Below the pieces are notes generated by a model, which was given only the letters and a program-made list of their open reading frames with translations, was not told where the DNA came from and made no database searches. Below are positions 52,158 through 63,935 of a stretch of 64,000 nt of DNA, piece after piece. Both the position numbers and the translations under genes were made by a program. This stretch comes from Heligmosomoides polygyrus polygyrus (taxonomy: Eukaryota; Nematoda; Chromadorea; Rhabditida; Heligmosomidae), in the NCBI GenBank assembly GCA_947396885.1, contig OX377202.1, positions 11,470,001-11,534,000 of the forward strand, in the 5' to 3' direction. Numbering within the stretch: position 1 is the first letter of the stretch; each line of letters begins with the position of its first letter.

Positions 52158-55100
52158 ATGGCATCTGGTGGAGAGGCTCTCCTTGCACTGACGGGTAAAC
52201 GTACCACAGGACAGAGTATCCGGACGCAGAATGGTGGGTTTTGTAATTAAATTGGCTTTTCTTCGATTCTACGCAGTGATTTGTTTCAGTGACGGCCGCT
52301 GTGGCGATTGCGAACATCGTTAAGTCGTCGCTTGGACCCGTTGGTCTTGATAAGATGCTTGTGGATGATGTCGGAGTATGTATTTCTCAAGATTCATTGC
52401 AGTTTAACATTGTTGAACGAATGCTTTCGCGAAATTGGTCTTTTATTGGACCGGTTGCCAAAGGTCGGAGGGCGCTATGGTAGTTGGGGGGGGTCACCTT
52501 GCAAAAAGTGTCACAGACACGAAAAAAGAAACGGTAACACACTGATAGTAAAGGAAACAACCAAACAATGCTATAGCTCTGTTCTGTGCTCTCCTCCGCT
52601 GACGCAGATTTAGGCAGGGGAAGGACTCCAGGGTGTGGCTCGAGTGGCGCACCCGTGTTAGAATTGCCTACATCCTGGAGTTCCCTCATTGCCAAATTCG
52701 GAAGCACGTAAAACACGGATCTGTAATCGAAAAGCGGAGATAAGACTGCACTCACATTCGCTATATGTAGCTACGCGCCGCGGCAGGCCATGGTGACCCC
52801 CCCCCAACTACCATAGCGCCGGTCGGAGGTTGTCGCGTTCACGGGTGGAACGACGCGTTCCGTTCTTAGCAGATTTCTGGAAGGATCTGATCTATTCTGG
52901 TATGGTGGGGTAGAGCAATTCACTCTGTCCTTGACAAAACAGAACTAAAGATGAAGAACACTACAAAAAGCAGTAACTTATTCAACTAAGCAAACTACGA
53001 CAGCCTGGGGTCGGATCCATCAACGACTTACAGCAATTTAACAGAGAAAATACAGCCGAATTCCCTGATAACGCGGCGAATGCTTCACCATATCGCTTGA
53101 TAAGTCGCGCTATCAGGGATTTCGGCTGTGTTTTCTCTGTTAATTTGCTGTAAGTCGTTGATGAATCCGGCTCCTGGTTGCTAAATAGCATTTCCTTTTT
53201 CCTTTTTATTTCCCACTTAATTGGAGCCTCCCAAAAACGTTCTCTATACAAGCAAACGATCTATTGGGGCTATATATTAACTTGCATCTTCATTTCCTCA
53301 TCCTTTGAGTTTGTACGAAGGCATCAGCTGGGGTCGGATTCATCAGCGACTTACATCACTCTAACGGAGAATTCACAGCAGAAAACTAATTATTTAATCC
53401 CACTATATATAATCGGCTAAAGTCACGTGTCTGCACGAGGAGGGGGACTTAAGAAAAGAGATGCCAATAACAGTGCGGCGTATGCGAGCCGGGCTTTCTT
53501 TCAGCTTAACCATGGGCTATTGCTGGAGAATTTATAATCTTGGCAGGGGATCACTCAAGTTTACGTATATTCAGCGGGCAACACGTCAGGGTGTGAATGG
53601 GCACTAAGTGCGGAGCGTAGGGACTAAGAAGACGTGCTCTAGACGTCGTCCAACGTGCGTGGGGATTCACAGAAAACGTGCCGCTGACATCCAACTTGCG
53701 TAGGCATTCCGAGTAACCAGTAGGAGGGGAATCAGTGAAGAGAGGATCAGCAAACAAGGACCACTAGAGGGGGAATAAGGGATGACCAGTATTTTTCTCA
53801 ATATCGTCCAATATGCGTCGGGTTTCTAAAAACGGGTCACAGAAGTCGTGACACGTGTATCGGGGTGCAGAAGGAGTGTCATAGACGTCGTGGCAACGTG
53901 AAGACACGTGAGTCGGGACTCAGTTCCACATGTGCGCGCTTGACTCTTACTCCGTTTCTTTGCCAGCACATAGTTAAGGAAGTGTTATGCTTCTTCAGAT
54001 TAACCACTTCGGAATGGAACTCTGATGACCTGTTTCTCGCCACGTATGGAACAGGCTTTTCGGAGAATAAATCGTGTACATGCGATAGAGGGTGGATGGG
54101 CTTCATAGGAGCAATGAAGGCCCTGTCATATCCCGCAGCACTAATCAATATATTAAAACCGGTTTTTACTTAATAAAAGTAAGAAGGCCTAAAGGAGAAA
54201 GGAGAAAAATTGGGATTGTTCTATTCTCGTGGTTTGGGAGGCGAAGCCTCCAACCAGAAATTTGGTGGCCGCTAGGTCGCTGAACGTCTCGTATATTTAA
54301 TAATTCCTACCTTTTTAGGATGTTATTGTAACCAACGATGGCGCCACCATTCTCAAGCAACTCGAGGTAGAGCATCCAGCAGGAAAAGTCCTCGTGGAGC
54401 TGGCACAGCTTCAAGATGATGAGGTAATCAAGCATGCTCACTTGGTTTGATATACGTTTTCTATGAAATCTTCGGCTGAAGCTCATTCATCCGTTTAGGT
54501 TGGTGACGGCACCACATCAGTCGTTATTATCGCCGCTGAACTGCTGAAAGCCGCTGATGACCTGGTGAAGAACAAGCTTCATCCGACCACCGTCATCAAC
54601 GGATACAGACTGGCGTGTAAGGAGGCTGTTAAGTACCTTCAGGTGCGTCCCTTTATCATCCGCGTTGTTTTTTTTTTTTGTTTTTTTTTTCAAAACATTC
54701 AAAATGCATATTGACCGCTTTTAACAATCTTTGACGTGTTTTTATTATTTCGAAGTTAGTTTAAACGTTGTTTTGAGATTTTCTCTTTATGACCTTTTCT
54801 TTCCGAACGTGAATTCTTTTGGTGATCTCTCGACCAGCAAGCTACTCACAAATGGTCTGTGATCTAATTCATGTGCATTTGCCATTGTGGTCTAAAACGC
54901 TGTCAACGGTACAGTTCTCGAAGTCCTTTGATGGGATCTAACATACTTTGATGACTCCTGAGGTCGAAGAGAGGACAAAAAAAATTCGCCTAAACTTCGC
55001 CCAGTAGTGTTATTTTAGGGTGCTGATGTCGAATTTCTTTTTAAAAATTTCGAACGAAAATTTACATCCGTTTTTGAAATAACAGCGGATAACGGTAGTT

Positions 55101-58100
55101 CGGGTGCATAAGGCTGTCGGTGTCTTGCTCACTGATTTCGCACAAGCTTCGTCTATGGGAATTATTTTGGGTGCTCGTTAGGAGTCAGTGTGCAGTATTA
55201 CGGTGGACCGCGAGTAGGCTATCGCGGTCTTGTTCACGATTCTGTTACCCTGTTTTGAAATTTCGGCCGATTACGGTACATTACAGTAGGCGGACAAAAA
55301 ACTCTTCAGAGTGAGTTCATACATTGAGTTTTCGAAGACGTTTATCCTTACATCCTTACATAATAGTCGTCACATCAAGTCATCTTCTAATGGAAATTTT
55401 CGTGGTAGCGCATTGCTTTCTTGTAGTCTTCGGGACCCCGGTAGCTTTACTCGCCACATCTTCAGTAACCTACAGTACTCCATCGTAATAATAAAGACAG
55501 ATTCTAGATCAGCACCCGAAACACCCTACCTGGACAAAATTTGTGCGAAATCTGACCTCGACACCATCACTCACCCGCACTACCTTCCTTCGCTACGCGT
55601 CACATACTTGTGTATTGGCTGAATAAATAAGTAAATACACTAACCTACCGTATTCAGTCGAAATATATCCCTGAAGCTTTACATCTAACCGAACAAAGAA
55701 GAAATGAATGAAGGAGCAAATGTTGAAAAGAATAGGGGCTACACCCCATCCTGGGCCATGCTTACCTATGCGGCCTATCCAGTAACGATATTTCTATCTT
55801 CTGATCTTCTGTCCGTCGTTTAATTCAAAACTGCTGAAGTATTATTCTGAAGCTGTGTAATCGTTCAGGAAAACCTGTCGTTCTCTGTAGATGAGTTAGG
55901 TCGCCAGTCTTTACTGGAAGCCGCGAAGACCTCCATGAGCAGCAAACTCATTGGACCGTAAGTGGATTAGAGCCTCAATTCGTCCACGGTTCCTGGCACT
56001 TATTCAACCTCGTTGTAGCGACTCTGACTTCTTCGCCGCACTTTGTGTCGATGCAGCAGAGGCTGTGAAGGTGACCGATTCGACGGGCAAGGTGTGTCTT
56101 ACCGTATGTCAGTCCATCTTGATGCAATGAATGCCTTCTTTCCAGGTTACATACCCGATTGCCGCCGTTAATGTTCTGAAGGCTCACGGAAAGAGCGCTC
56201 GTGAATCGATGCTCATTAAGGGATACGCTCTGAACTGTACTGTTGCTAGCCAAGGTATGAAGCTGCGCCTATAATTGGCTGTAAGGTCTCGAATTTTCTG
56301 CATTCGTTTGACCCTGTCGTCCTTGCAGCCATGCCAATGGTCGTTCAAAACGCGAAGATCGCTTGCCTCGACTTCTCGTTGCAGAAGGCGAAAATGCACC
56401 TTGGAATCTCTGTCATTGTTGAGACCCCGGATAAGATAGAGGCTATCCGACGAGAGTGAGTTGTTTATCAATTTTTGCCTCTTTGCTAGTGAACATTTCA
56501 ATTTTGACTATTTTAGGGAATTCGACATTGTTAAACGCAGAATTGAGAAGATCTTGAAGGCCGGAGCAAATGTCATCCTTACCACGGGAGGTATGACGGA
56601 TCCGTTTTTAAGGGTTTTTCTTATTGGGTTCATCAACGTTGCAACAAGTGCAGTCACTTAAGGAATCGATGATCTGTGCCTGAAACAGTTCGTCGAGGCC
56701 GGAGCGATGGCCGTTCGACGCTGCAAAAAGACTGATCTGAAGCGGATTGCGAAGGCTACTGGAGGTTGGTTGGCTACTGATAAGCGATAACCGTTTGTGC
56801 TTCAATGGATAAGTACATAAGATTAAGCAGACTTTTTGCACTTTTATCAATGCGTTGAAGACGCGCTATTCGTTATTCTTCGTCCGGTTGCATAGACGCG
56901 CCCAATTTCGAGTTTTCTGATGGGAACCTGCCTTTGTAATTCGGCCTGGATTAACTAGAGCACGTAGTAAGGAGTTTTGAAGGAAGATTTCACGTATAGG
57001 GAGAGATACGACGTAGAGGGAATCGCTGGTAGAAGGATTTTTAACAAAATTTATTTAACCAGAGAATTACCTAAACCCTAAGGTGATCTGAACCACCTGT
57101 GTGACGTATATGAGCGGAATCGACTACTTCTTGGAAGTAGCGAAATGACCCGATTGAGCAGAGTTACGGCCGGTAAAAACTGTATCGTGCAAGCTGGATG
57201 GCGTAGCCGATATGCTATCATATCAAGTTGTTTTTTTTCTCTCGAGACTGTGTGTTGACCAGGCAGCAGATTCTTCAACCGCTTACCAGGCGGTAACAGT
57301 GAAACGTACCGCCGAGCCTGATGCTGATGAATCTCGGCGTTTGGTGGTACGTTTCACTGTTACCGCCCGATAAGAGGTTGATGAATCTGGCTTCAGGCAG
57401 CCTAGTGAATACTGTAGTCTCTTGTCAGAGGATGGATAAAGGTTTGAATGCTGTGTGGAACATCTCTTTTGCATTTCTGCAGAACATATTCCTATGCCGA
57501 AGATGGAGGCGGCGACAATGGAGCAGGCAAATGATCAGCTTACAAGTTATTCATCCTTCAACGTATATTTAGCTTGAAACGTTAACATTCAACAAATCGA
57601 TGATATTCTTCACGCTGCTGAAGATTCGCTACTGCCCTCTTGACCCCACGGCTCGAAGTTACCGAGAAACAACCATGGTGTTGGGTTTTTAGAGACCAAA
57701 GGCGTTCGGCAAGTTGTTCGGCTTTCTACAATGCAAAAATAATGAGTTTTGTAAAGTGCAAAAGAAATATCTTACACAGGACTCATTCCCTTGAATTTCA
57801 TTTCACAACCCCGTGTGGAACATCTCTTGCATTTTTGCAAAACTTTATTTTTTGTGCGGTCAAGGCAGTGCACCTTGCCAAGCGCCCAGGGTCTCTTGAA
57901 AGCTCAGCTCAACGGTTTTTCCAGGGACCTCGAGTCACATGATCAAGAGCGCTGCAGTGAAACTGTGGCATTGCGGAAAGTAGCCTCGGTTTATTGAAGG
58001 TTAACGTTTCATGCTATATGTAGGTTGAAGGATGGAAATTTGTAAACTGTTCGTTTGTCTGCTCCATTGCCATCGTCTGCACCACACGCATTGAAAGCAT

Positions 58101-61089
58101 GAGTTCTGTGGTAATACAAAGGTGCGCTTCGCACAGGATTCAAACCATTGGTCTTCCTCTCACAAAGTGACTGCGCTATCCATTAGGCCAACTGGTTGAC
58201 ACCGTGAAGAGAAAATAATGAACGTGAGATGATAGCATATCGGCTACGTCTGGCCCATGCCATCCTTTCCGATAGAGTTGTGCTTATTCGACTACTCGAA
58301 TAATTTGTTGTATTATATGTGGGGGATTATTCAAATTCGAAACTGCATGGCTTTCGAACATTCGATTTCGAACGGAAATCGAAAAAGAGGAAGTTTCGAG
58401 CGTTCGGAAACCAGGAATTATTCGAGTAATTTGTTCGACTAATTATTCGAATAGTCTAATAAGCACGGTTATAGCATTTCGATTCTCCTGAGAGACGATT
58501 TTCCCCATATGCATCGCATCTGTTGATCAGCTTACTATTTAAGTAGTTTCTCGGTAAGAGTAGCTAAGCATGGGAAGTGTTCTCAGTGGTGGAATAAAGG
58601 TTCGGATTGGAATGCTAAGGCGGGAGCGTTATTCTTCTATCACAGCTCTCTTTTCTTCTGGAATCAGTGAGCGAGAGTTGCCTAAATGTGAAAAAACTGT
58701 ATTTTCTATAATCTGGCCTTTGGCCACTGTGCCTGCTGAAACCCGTGTTCGAAGTCTACAAAGAAAGAAATTAGAGACAGAATGTGTGAAGATTTCGAAT
58801 GGTTTGGCTTAAAGCTTTGATCTTGGGCGTAGTGCCGCAAGAAGTGGATTACCTATTAAACGTGTCTTGCCTACGATTCTGTGTTATATTACGCAATACT
58901 TGCTTTCTAGCTACACTGGTGAGCTCCTTGGCGACGCTTGAGGGTGACGAGGCGTTCGAGGCTTCGTTGCTCGGTCATGCTGAGGAAGTCGCTCAGGAGC
59001 GAATTAGTGACGATGAGCTGATCTTCATCAGAGGCCCAAAGGCCCGTACTGCTAGCTCAATCGTTCTCAGGTAAGAATTTCGCGTTTTAAGGATTTTATT
59101 GCCGAATCGTGCTAACAAACACTTAACGAACGGTTTGATTTGTTATTTTGATAGCCTTGGGTAATGCCAAGAATTTGCTGTGATTTGGTTTGTTCCAATA
59201 ATGTTCTTTGGTTGGACGACTGTTAGCGAAATGCAGTTATTAATGAGTTAAAGGAAGTAGGGAGTTTAGGGATAAAACACACTGAAATCCGTCATTGTAG
59301 CGACTTTACCAGAATCTTTTTCAAAGGTTTTGGTCCACTATTGATGCCATCGCCGTTTTGTTGAACAGATTTGTATCTGAGTAGCGCACGAGAGCGACAT
59401 TTTTGAAGGATTTCGAATTGTGTTGTATTAGCTGTCATTTTAGAGGCGCTAACGATGTGATGCTGGACGAGATGGAACGTTCCGTGCACGATGCGCTCTG
59501 CGTTGTTCGTCGAGTTTTGGAGAGTCGCCGTTTGGTTGTAGGTGGGGGTGCCGTCGAAACAGCGCTGAATGTCTGGCTGGAGGCGTTTGCTACAACACTG
59601 GTTAGTTGGACTTCCTACTTTTGTGAATCCTTCAGTTGACTAGATGTCCACTGGTCGGCAATACTTCTCTTTGCCTTCTTAGGCAGTAACTCATTCCGTA
59701 GGTCCTTTTGTCACACGAAGCTTTTTTGAGGTTGTAATCGACGACTGCTTTCTTCAGCGTGACCAAGATTGGTATAACTCTTTATTGCGGCTTACGTTTC
59801 GGCGTCGTCGCCTTCTTCAGAGCCTGGAAAAGTCGAAGTCATCTGAGAAACTACCCTCCCAAATGCCATTTCATTCTGCAGGAACCCACCCAAAAGGCTA
59901 AGCGACTACGAAAACGATGCCATAAGAAGCCGGAAAACATGGCTAACCTTAGATGTGGACAAAAGGCGTCCACCGTCACCCTGACTGGACGAAAGATGGG
60001 TGAATGAGCTTTGAGCCCTTGGGCCGCCCACCTTAGGGACCTAACGGGTCATGACCCAGAGGTCAAAACCCGCAGAGGGCGACGTACGGCGCCAGCTCTT
60101 GGGTCACAGCCAAGCACTCGTCCTTCCTATTGATTTGGGGGACCTCGCCGCAATGTACAGCGCTTCGAGAGTTCGGCGCGCCGAAATCTCATCTTCACGC
60201 GCAAGGACTTTGACCTCCTCGCCGAAACACGTCTTTAAGCCCATTCACCCATTTTTCGTCCAGCCAGGGTGACGGTGAACGCCTTTTGTCCACATCTACT
60301 GTTAGCCATGTTCTCGACTTCTTATAGCATCGTTTTCGTCGTCTCGTAGCCTTTTGGATGGTTTCCTTCAGAATGAAGTGGCATTTGGGAGTGTAGTTTC
60401 TCAGATGACTTCGACTTTTCCAGGCTCTAAAGAAGGCGACGACGCCGAAACGTAAGCCGCAATAAAGAGTTATACCAATCTTGGTCTCGCTGAAGCAAAC
60501 ACTCGTCGATTACAACGTCAAAAATGCCAAGATTCATCGAGAGTGGACGTGGAATGTACTGCGAGGCTTTTTTTGGTGTTAGATTGTGTGGTTCTTTGAT
60601 GGAAGGGTCTATTTTTTCAAGGAGAGTCTTTAAAAAATAGAAATCTGCGCCATGAATACCGTTTGGAGTGTATTCATTTCCTTCAGTTCAAGCCAAATTT
60701 TTTCCTTCCCAACGTTATTTAACATGTCGGTTTGTAAAAGTTGCTGTGTTGCAGTCGTCGCGCGAACAACTCGCCGTCGCTGAATTCGCCCAGGCTCTTC
60801 TGGTCATTCCAAAGACGCTGTCGGCGAATGCAGCTAAGGACTCGACTGAACTCGTAGCCAAACTTCGCGCTTTCCATCACAAAGCGCAGACAAACGTTCA
60901 GCTGCAACACTTGAAGTGGTAAGTTCTTTTTGAAGGCCGCTTGATGGTACTGATTGAAGGCGCCTGGCTGCACTTTCTGAGGGATTCAAGCCTCAAGGTA
61001 TAGATTTCTTTACCCTAGTCACGAATACATCAGCAGCATCTGGAGCTAGGAACGCGCCAGTCAATCGAGCCGCATCGAATTTGTGGGCT

Positions 61090-61155
<66 letters not shown>

Positions 61156-61168
61156 GGAGAAAGGGAGG

Positions 61169-61216
<48 letters not shown>

Positions 61217-62500
61217 GAGCACATGGTGGAAGTCCCGATTGGCTGCGTTTGCTCGGCCTTTACGCTAGCTGGCGCGCACCCAACTTCTGATGCTGCCATA
61301 TTTGTGACATGACCCGATTTCTCTGCTGAAGGCGCCATTTACGACTCAGTGGAATCTACTGAGGATGCTGCTGCCGATGCTTCTGCGTTAATAGCGCAAT
61401 GACTTCCTCATAACTCGTTGTTCCTGGATTTCATTCTTTCTTCTCTGATACTCCCTCCTTCTAGGGCTGGCCTAGATCTCGAAGAAGGCGACATTCGTGA
61501 CAACCGCGTTGCTGGTGTGATTGAACCGCTTATGAGCAAGGTTTGTTGTGCGTGTAACAAAGGAGGTGTCTGAAGCGAATGCCTGAACGATGAGAGAAGG
61601 TTAGATAGGAAGAATCACCACCCTTCAATTAGCATAAAAATGTGTTTCTTTTCTGCCATGTTTAAACCCAAAGAGTAGGGGTGTTTCAAGTTACTATGGA
61701 ATCGGTGCCTCACGAGCGCTGAGGTCTCTTGTATGCCCGCGATGCCACTGCTGGCAAGCGGTTCTTGGCGCAGTGGATAGTGGCGTTGCTTCATGCGAGT
61801 GGGGTTCGGTCCTTGCAGTATTTCTGCATTTCGATTGACTGGTTGTGACTTGAGGGGTCCTGTTGTCTACATAATTTGCAGGCGTTTTCTGTGCATTTCA
61901 TTTCTGCAAACGTTCATACATCATTATGTTGGGCACCGTTCTCATTGCCTTTGGCTAGAAACCGGCCAGTAATAAAACAAGTCGCAAGAAAGATTTTCTC
62001 CACAGAAAACGCCAGAAAATTGTGTACACATCAGGACCTCTTGGATCTCAATCAATTAATTGAAATGCAAAAATACGCGAAGCAGGAAAAATCGAACCCC
62101 CGACCTCCCTCGTGTGAAGCATTGCCGCTATCCACTGCGCCAAGAACCACTTCCCAGCAGTAGCATCGCGGTGATACAAGAGACCCCAGCGCGCGTGAGA
62201 CATTCCATAGTAACTTCAAGGGCCCCCTACTCCTTGGGTTTAGCGACTTGGCAGGAAAGAAACACCTTTTTATACAAACTGAGGGATGGAGATTCTTCCT
62301 ACATGACTCGCCCTTCCCTTCAGACATATGCTTCAGACCCTTCCCTGTAAGTGTTTCACCAATGCTACAAAGTGTCGTTGCTTTAGGTGAAGTCGCTGAA
62401 ATTCGCCACCGAAGCAGCTATCACTATTCTGCGCATTGATGATCTGATAAAGCTGGACAAGGAACAACCGAACAGGGATGAAGATGAGTGCGGAGCATAA
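52158..62500 (+). CDS. cct-1: T-complex chaperonin subunit alpha (CCT-1 / TCP1)
   Basis: One of the eight subunits of the cytosolic CCT/TRiC ring, an ATP-driven chaperonin that folds actin, tubulin and other proteins. Exons: 52158-52233, 52290-52375, 54319-54423, 54499-54642, 55869-55957, 56019-56091, 56146-56254, 56329-56455, 56517-56590, 56663-56764, 58911-59070, 59444-59600, 60755-60918, 61465-61540, 62387-62500; 1656 nt, 551 aa, phases all agree. Start [23 protein letters not shown]-site motifs: [41 protein letters not shown] (catalytic Asp of GDGTT) and [11 protein letters not shown] near the C-terminus; [20 protein letters not shown] is the usual subunit end. Length is normal for the family. 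The protein is intact; introns 2, 4, 10, 12 and 14 are swollen by mobile elements. Confidence 0.97.
52471..52820. mobile_element. Merlin-like MITE in cct-1 intron 2
   Basis: 350 bp with perfect-looking 27-28-bp inverted ends (GGCGCTATGGTAGTTGGG ... CCCAACTACCATAGCGCC) and an exact 8-bp target duplication GGTCGGAG at 52463-52470 and 52821-52828. GG-starting ends with an 8-9 bp duplication fit Merlin; P or hAT are alternatives. The interior has no transposase. Confidence 0.85.
53004..53176. mobile_element. palindromic MITE, family M1
   Basis: GGGGTCGGATCCATCAACGA to GTTGATGAATCCGGCTCC; core TTCCCTGATAACGCGG mirrored by CGCGCTATCAGGGATTTC. A partial copy follows at about 53331-53400. Confidence 0.7.
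53421..54180. other. cct-1 intron 2, no further gene seen
   Basis: Between 53560 and 53930 words such as GACGTCGT, ACGTGCCG and GTGGGGATTC recur loosely, like an old minisatellite related to the one at the right end of the window. Confidence 0.35.
54960..55280 (+). repeat. dispersed repeat shared with 16709-16910
   Basis: TGAGGTCGAAGAGAGG, CATCCGTTTTTGAAAT and GGGTGCT occur in the same order as upstream of mig-5. In cct-1 intron 4. Confidence 0.5.
57195..58255. mobile_element. nested inverted-repeat elements in cct-1 intron 10
   Basis: Outer ends GTAGCCGATATGCTATCAT (about 57202) and ATGATAGCATATCGGCTAC (about 58231) are inverted. Inside, a perfect 22-bp pair 57289-57310 / 57346-57367 (GGCGGTAACAGTGAAACG), and a third pair around 57500-57585 and 58000-58085 (GTTGAAGGATG .. 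TGCTCCATTG). No coding capacity. Confidence 0.6.
58135..58215 (-). repeat. tRNA-like sequence
   Basis: Minus strand TGGCCTAATGGATAGCGC (box A) and TGGTTTGAATCCTGTGCG (box B). The flanks are those of a repeat and no full cloverleaf was verified, so it is read as a SINE head. Confidence 0.45.
59731..60516. mobile_element. 786-bp fold-back element in cct-1 intron 12
   Basis: Begins GTTGTAATCGACGA and ends TCGTCGATTACAAC. Arms of about 270 bp match in reverse (ACCAAGATTGGTATAACTCT at 59763 and AGAGTTATACCAATCTTGGT at 60466; ACGCCGAAACGTAAGCCGC at 60443 and GCGGCTTACGTTTCGGCGT at 59787). The unpaired centre is about 60015-60230. Confidence 0.88.
61093..61220. repeat. (GA)n microsatellite
   Basis: About 125 bp of GA with a few GGGA interruptions, in cct-1 intron 13. 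The open frames over it are artefacts. Confidence 0.97.
61594..61880 (+). mobile_element. tRNA-like SINE, family 3
   Basis: GGTTCTTGGCGCAGTGGATA (box A) at about 61764 and GGGGTTCGGTCCTTGC (box B) at about 61800; the 5' body has GAAGAATCACCACCCTTC. Confidence 0.7.
62020..62350 (-). mobile_element. tRNA-like SINE, family 3, inverted copy
   Basis: The + strand shows GAAAAATCGAACCCCCGACC and CTATCCACTGCGCCAAGAAC, the reverse of box B and box A. Inverted to 61594-61880 in the same intron; its far end is about 40 bp from the last cct-1 exon. Confidence 0.75.
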
Positions 62501-63300
62501 GGCTCATTGTATGTAGGAGCTGTTGCGTAGTTCCCTCCTCCGTCTTAGAATGCCATCATGATCGTCACGTCCAGCTTTTGCACGGCCTGCTTCGGCTGTC
62601 TGTCCTGCTACAGTAATAACTGTTCTGTTTTGTTACCGTTGTTTTGATTTTGTTTCAGCTTGTTTATGAATGTAATGCCACCCAGTTGAAAAAGATCTTG
62701 TCATTCTACACTGGCTTGTTTATGACGCAGTCGGTATACGTTGGATCGGGGCTCAAGTCTACGGATAATTGGATGATTCGAATAATGGTCATCACTGAAA
62801 AAGTCAGCTTCGGCTCTGAATACAAAAGAAAAATTAGTCAGGACCTTCAGTTTGAGCGGCAATCCGGGCCAGTTTGAACAAGTAGAAGTAAATTTGACGA
62901 AAATCGCGTTTAGACATCCAGGAGTAGAAACCAAATTATTTTTGTAAATAAACGACTTGAACTGAACCCCTATACATGATTGGAAAACGCATATAATAAG
63001 TTTTCCAATAATGTATAATACCTTGTGGAAAAGTCTTAGTTTATTAAAAAAAAACAGTGTTGAAAACAACAAAACAAAAAACCTGCTTTTCTTTTGCACC
63101 AAGCTAACAGTATGGCTCTCTTTGAAGTGCTTTTTATTTCACCTGCCCAACTGGTGGACACAATGTTTTAAATTTCTATTTTTCAAGAGAAATAAACCCT
63201 TAAAGCTTGTTTTAAAATGTGGGAAGGCAGCAATCATTTAATGTGGCGATAGAAGAGATCGCATCATGCGCTCAACTTAGTCGGCACGATTATCAATGAT
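62501..63300. other. cct-1 3' flank, AT-rich, no gene seen
   Basis: No clear AATAAA in the first 200 bases. 63130-63240 (CACCTGCCCAACTGGTGGAC) resembles the R1 repeat family. Confidence 0.4.
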
Positions 63301-63380
63301 TGACATACATAGATCAGTTCACATTAATTGATAAGGTCCTGTTCATAATTCGAGACTCCATCAGCGACGAACTTAATGTG

Positions 63381-63400
63381 GAGTACGTAATTAATTACGT
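63381..63400. repeat. perfect 20-bp palindrome
   Basis: GTACGTAATTAATTACGTAC. Confidence 0.9.
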
Positions 63401-63464
63401 ACACCACACCACGTCCGTCGCCCCAGTCGCTCTTGTCGCTCGAAGTGTGAACAGGTCCTATTGT

Positions 63465-63541
63465 AAACAAGTGCTCCGTCACGATTATCGGCGTGCCTCG
63501 CACTTGCGCGCTTCGCGCGATGTTGCAGTATCACTAGGCTA
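63465..63541 (+). repeat. hairpin-rich element end
   Basis: GTGCTCCGTCACGATTATCG, CGCACTTGCGCGCTTCGCGC and TATCACTAG match the minus strand of 9741-9830. It is compatible with one end of a non-autonomous transposon. Confidence 0.4.
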
Positions 63542-63716
63542 AGGACAATCACATCGAGCTAGCTGATCTACTTGTACAGCTTTTTTCCTTACCTAGGAGT
63601 ACAAGAGGCTCGCAGTACGTACAGTATATAATATGAAAGGGCGATCTATTGATCCCACTGCTGGTTAGTGAAACGCTTCCACATTACTTGTACTGCTCCC
63701 CCTCAATGATCCACTC

Positions 63717-63935
63717 TTAGCGGACAACGTCTTCGGCACACCTTCCGGATCCCCAGGCACATTGGGCGACGTCTTCGGCACGTCTACCTGATTCCCAAAC
63801 ACGTTGAGTGACGTCTTTGGCACGTCTTCTGAATCCCAGGCACGTCATGCGACGTACTCCGCACGTCTTCTGAATCCCCTGGCACGTAGAAGTCTGGGTA
63901 TTCTCCGCTATTTTCGCGACCCGTAATTTGATCAA
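63717..63935 (-). repeat. 42-bp minisatellite
   Basis: About four units starting ACGTCTTCGGCACG at roughly 63726, 63768, 63810 and 63851. 42 bp keeps frame, so the minus strand is open with a 14-residue repeat (SGRRAEDVAQCAWG type). A gene is not claimed. Confidence 0.8.

Noticed and set aside
61030..61338. Frames made of Arg-Glu or Ser-Leu repeats
   Set aside because: Direct translation of the (GA)n microsatellite.
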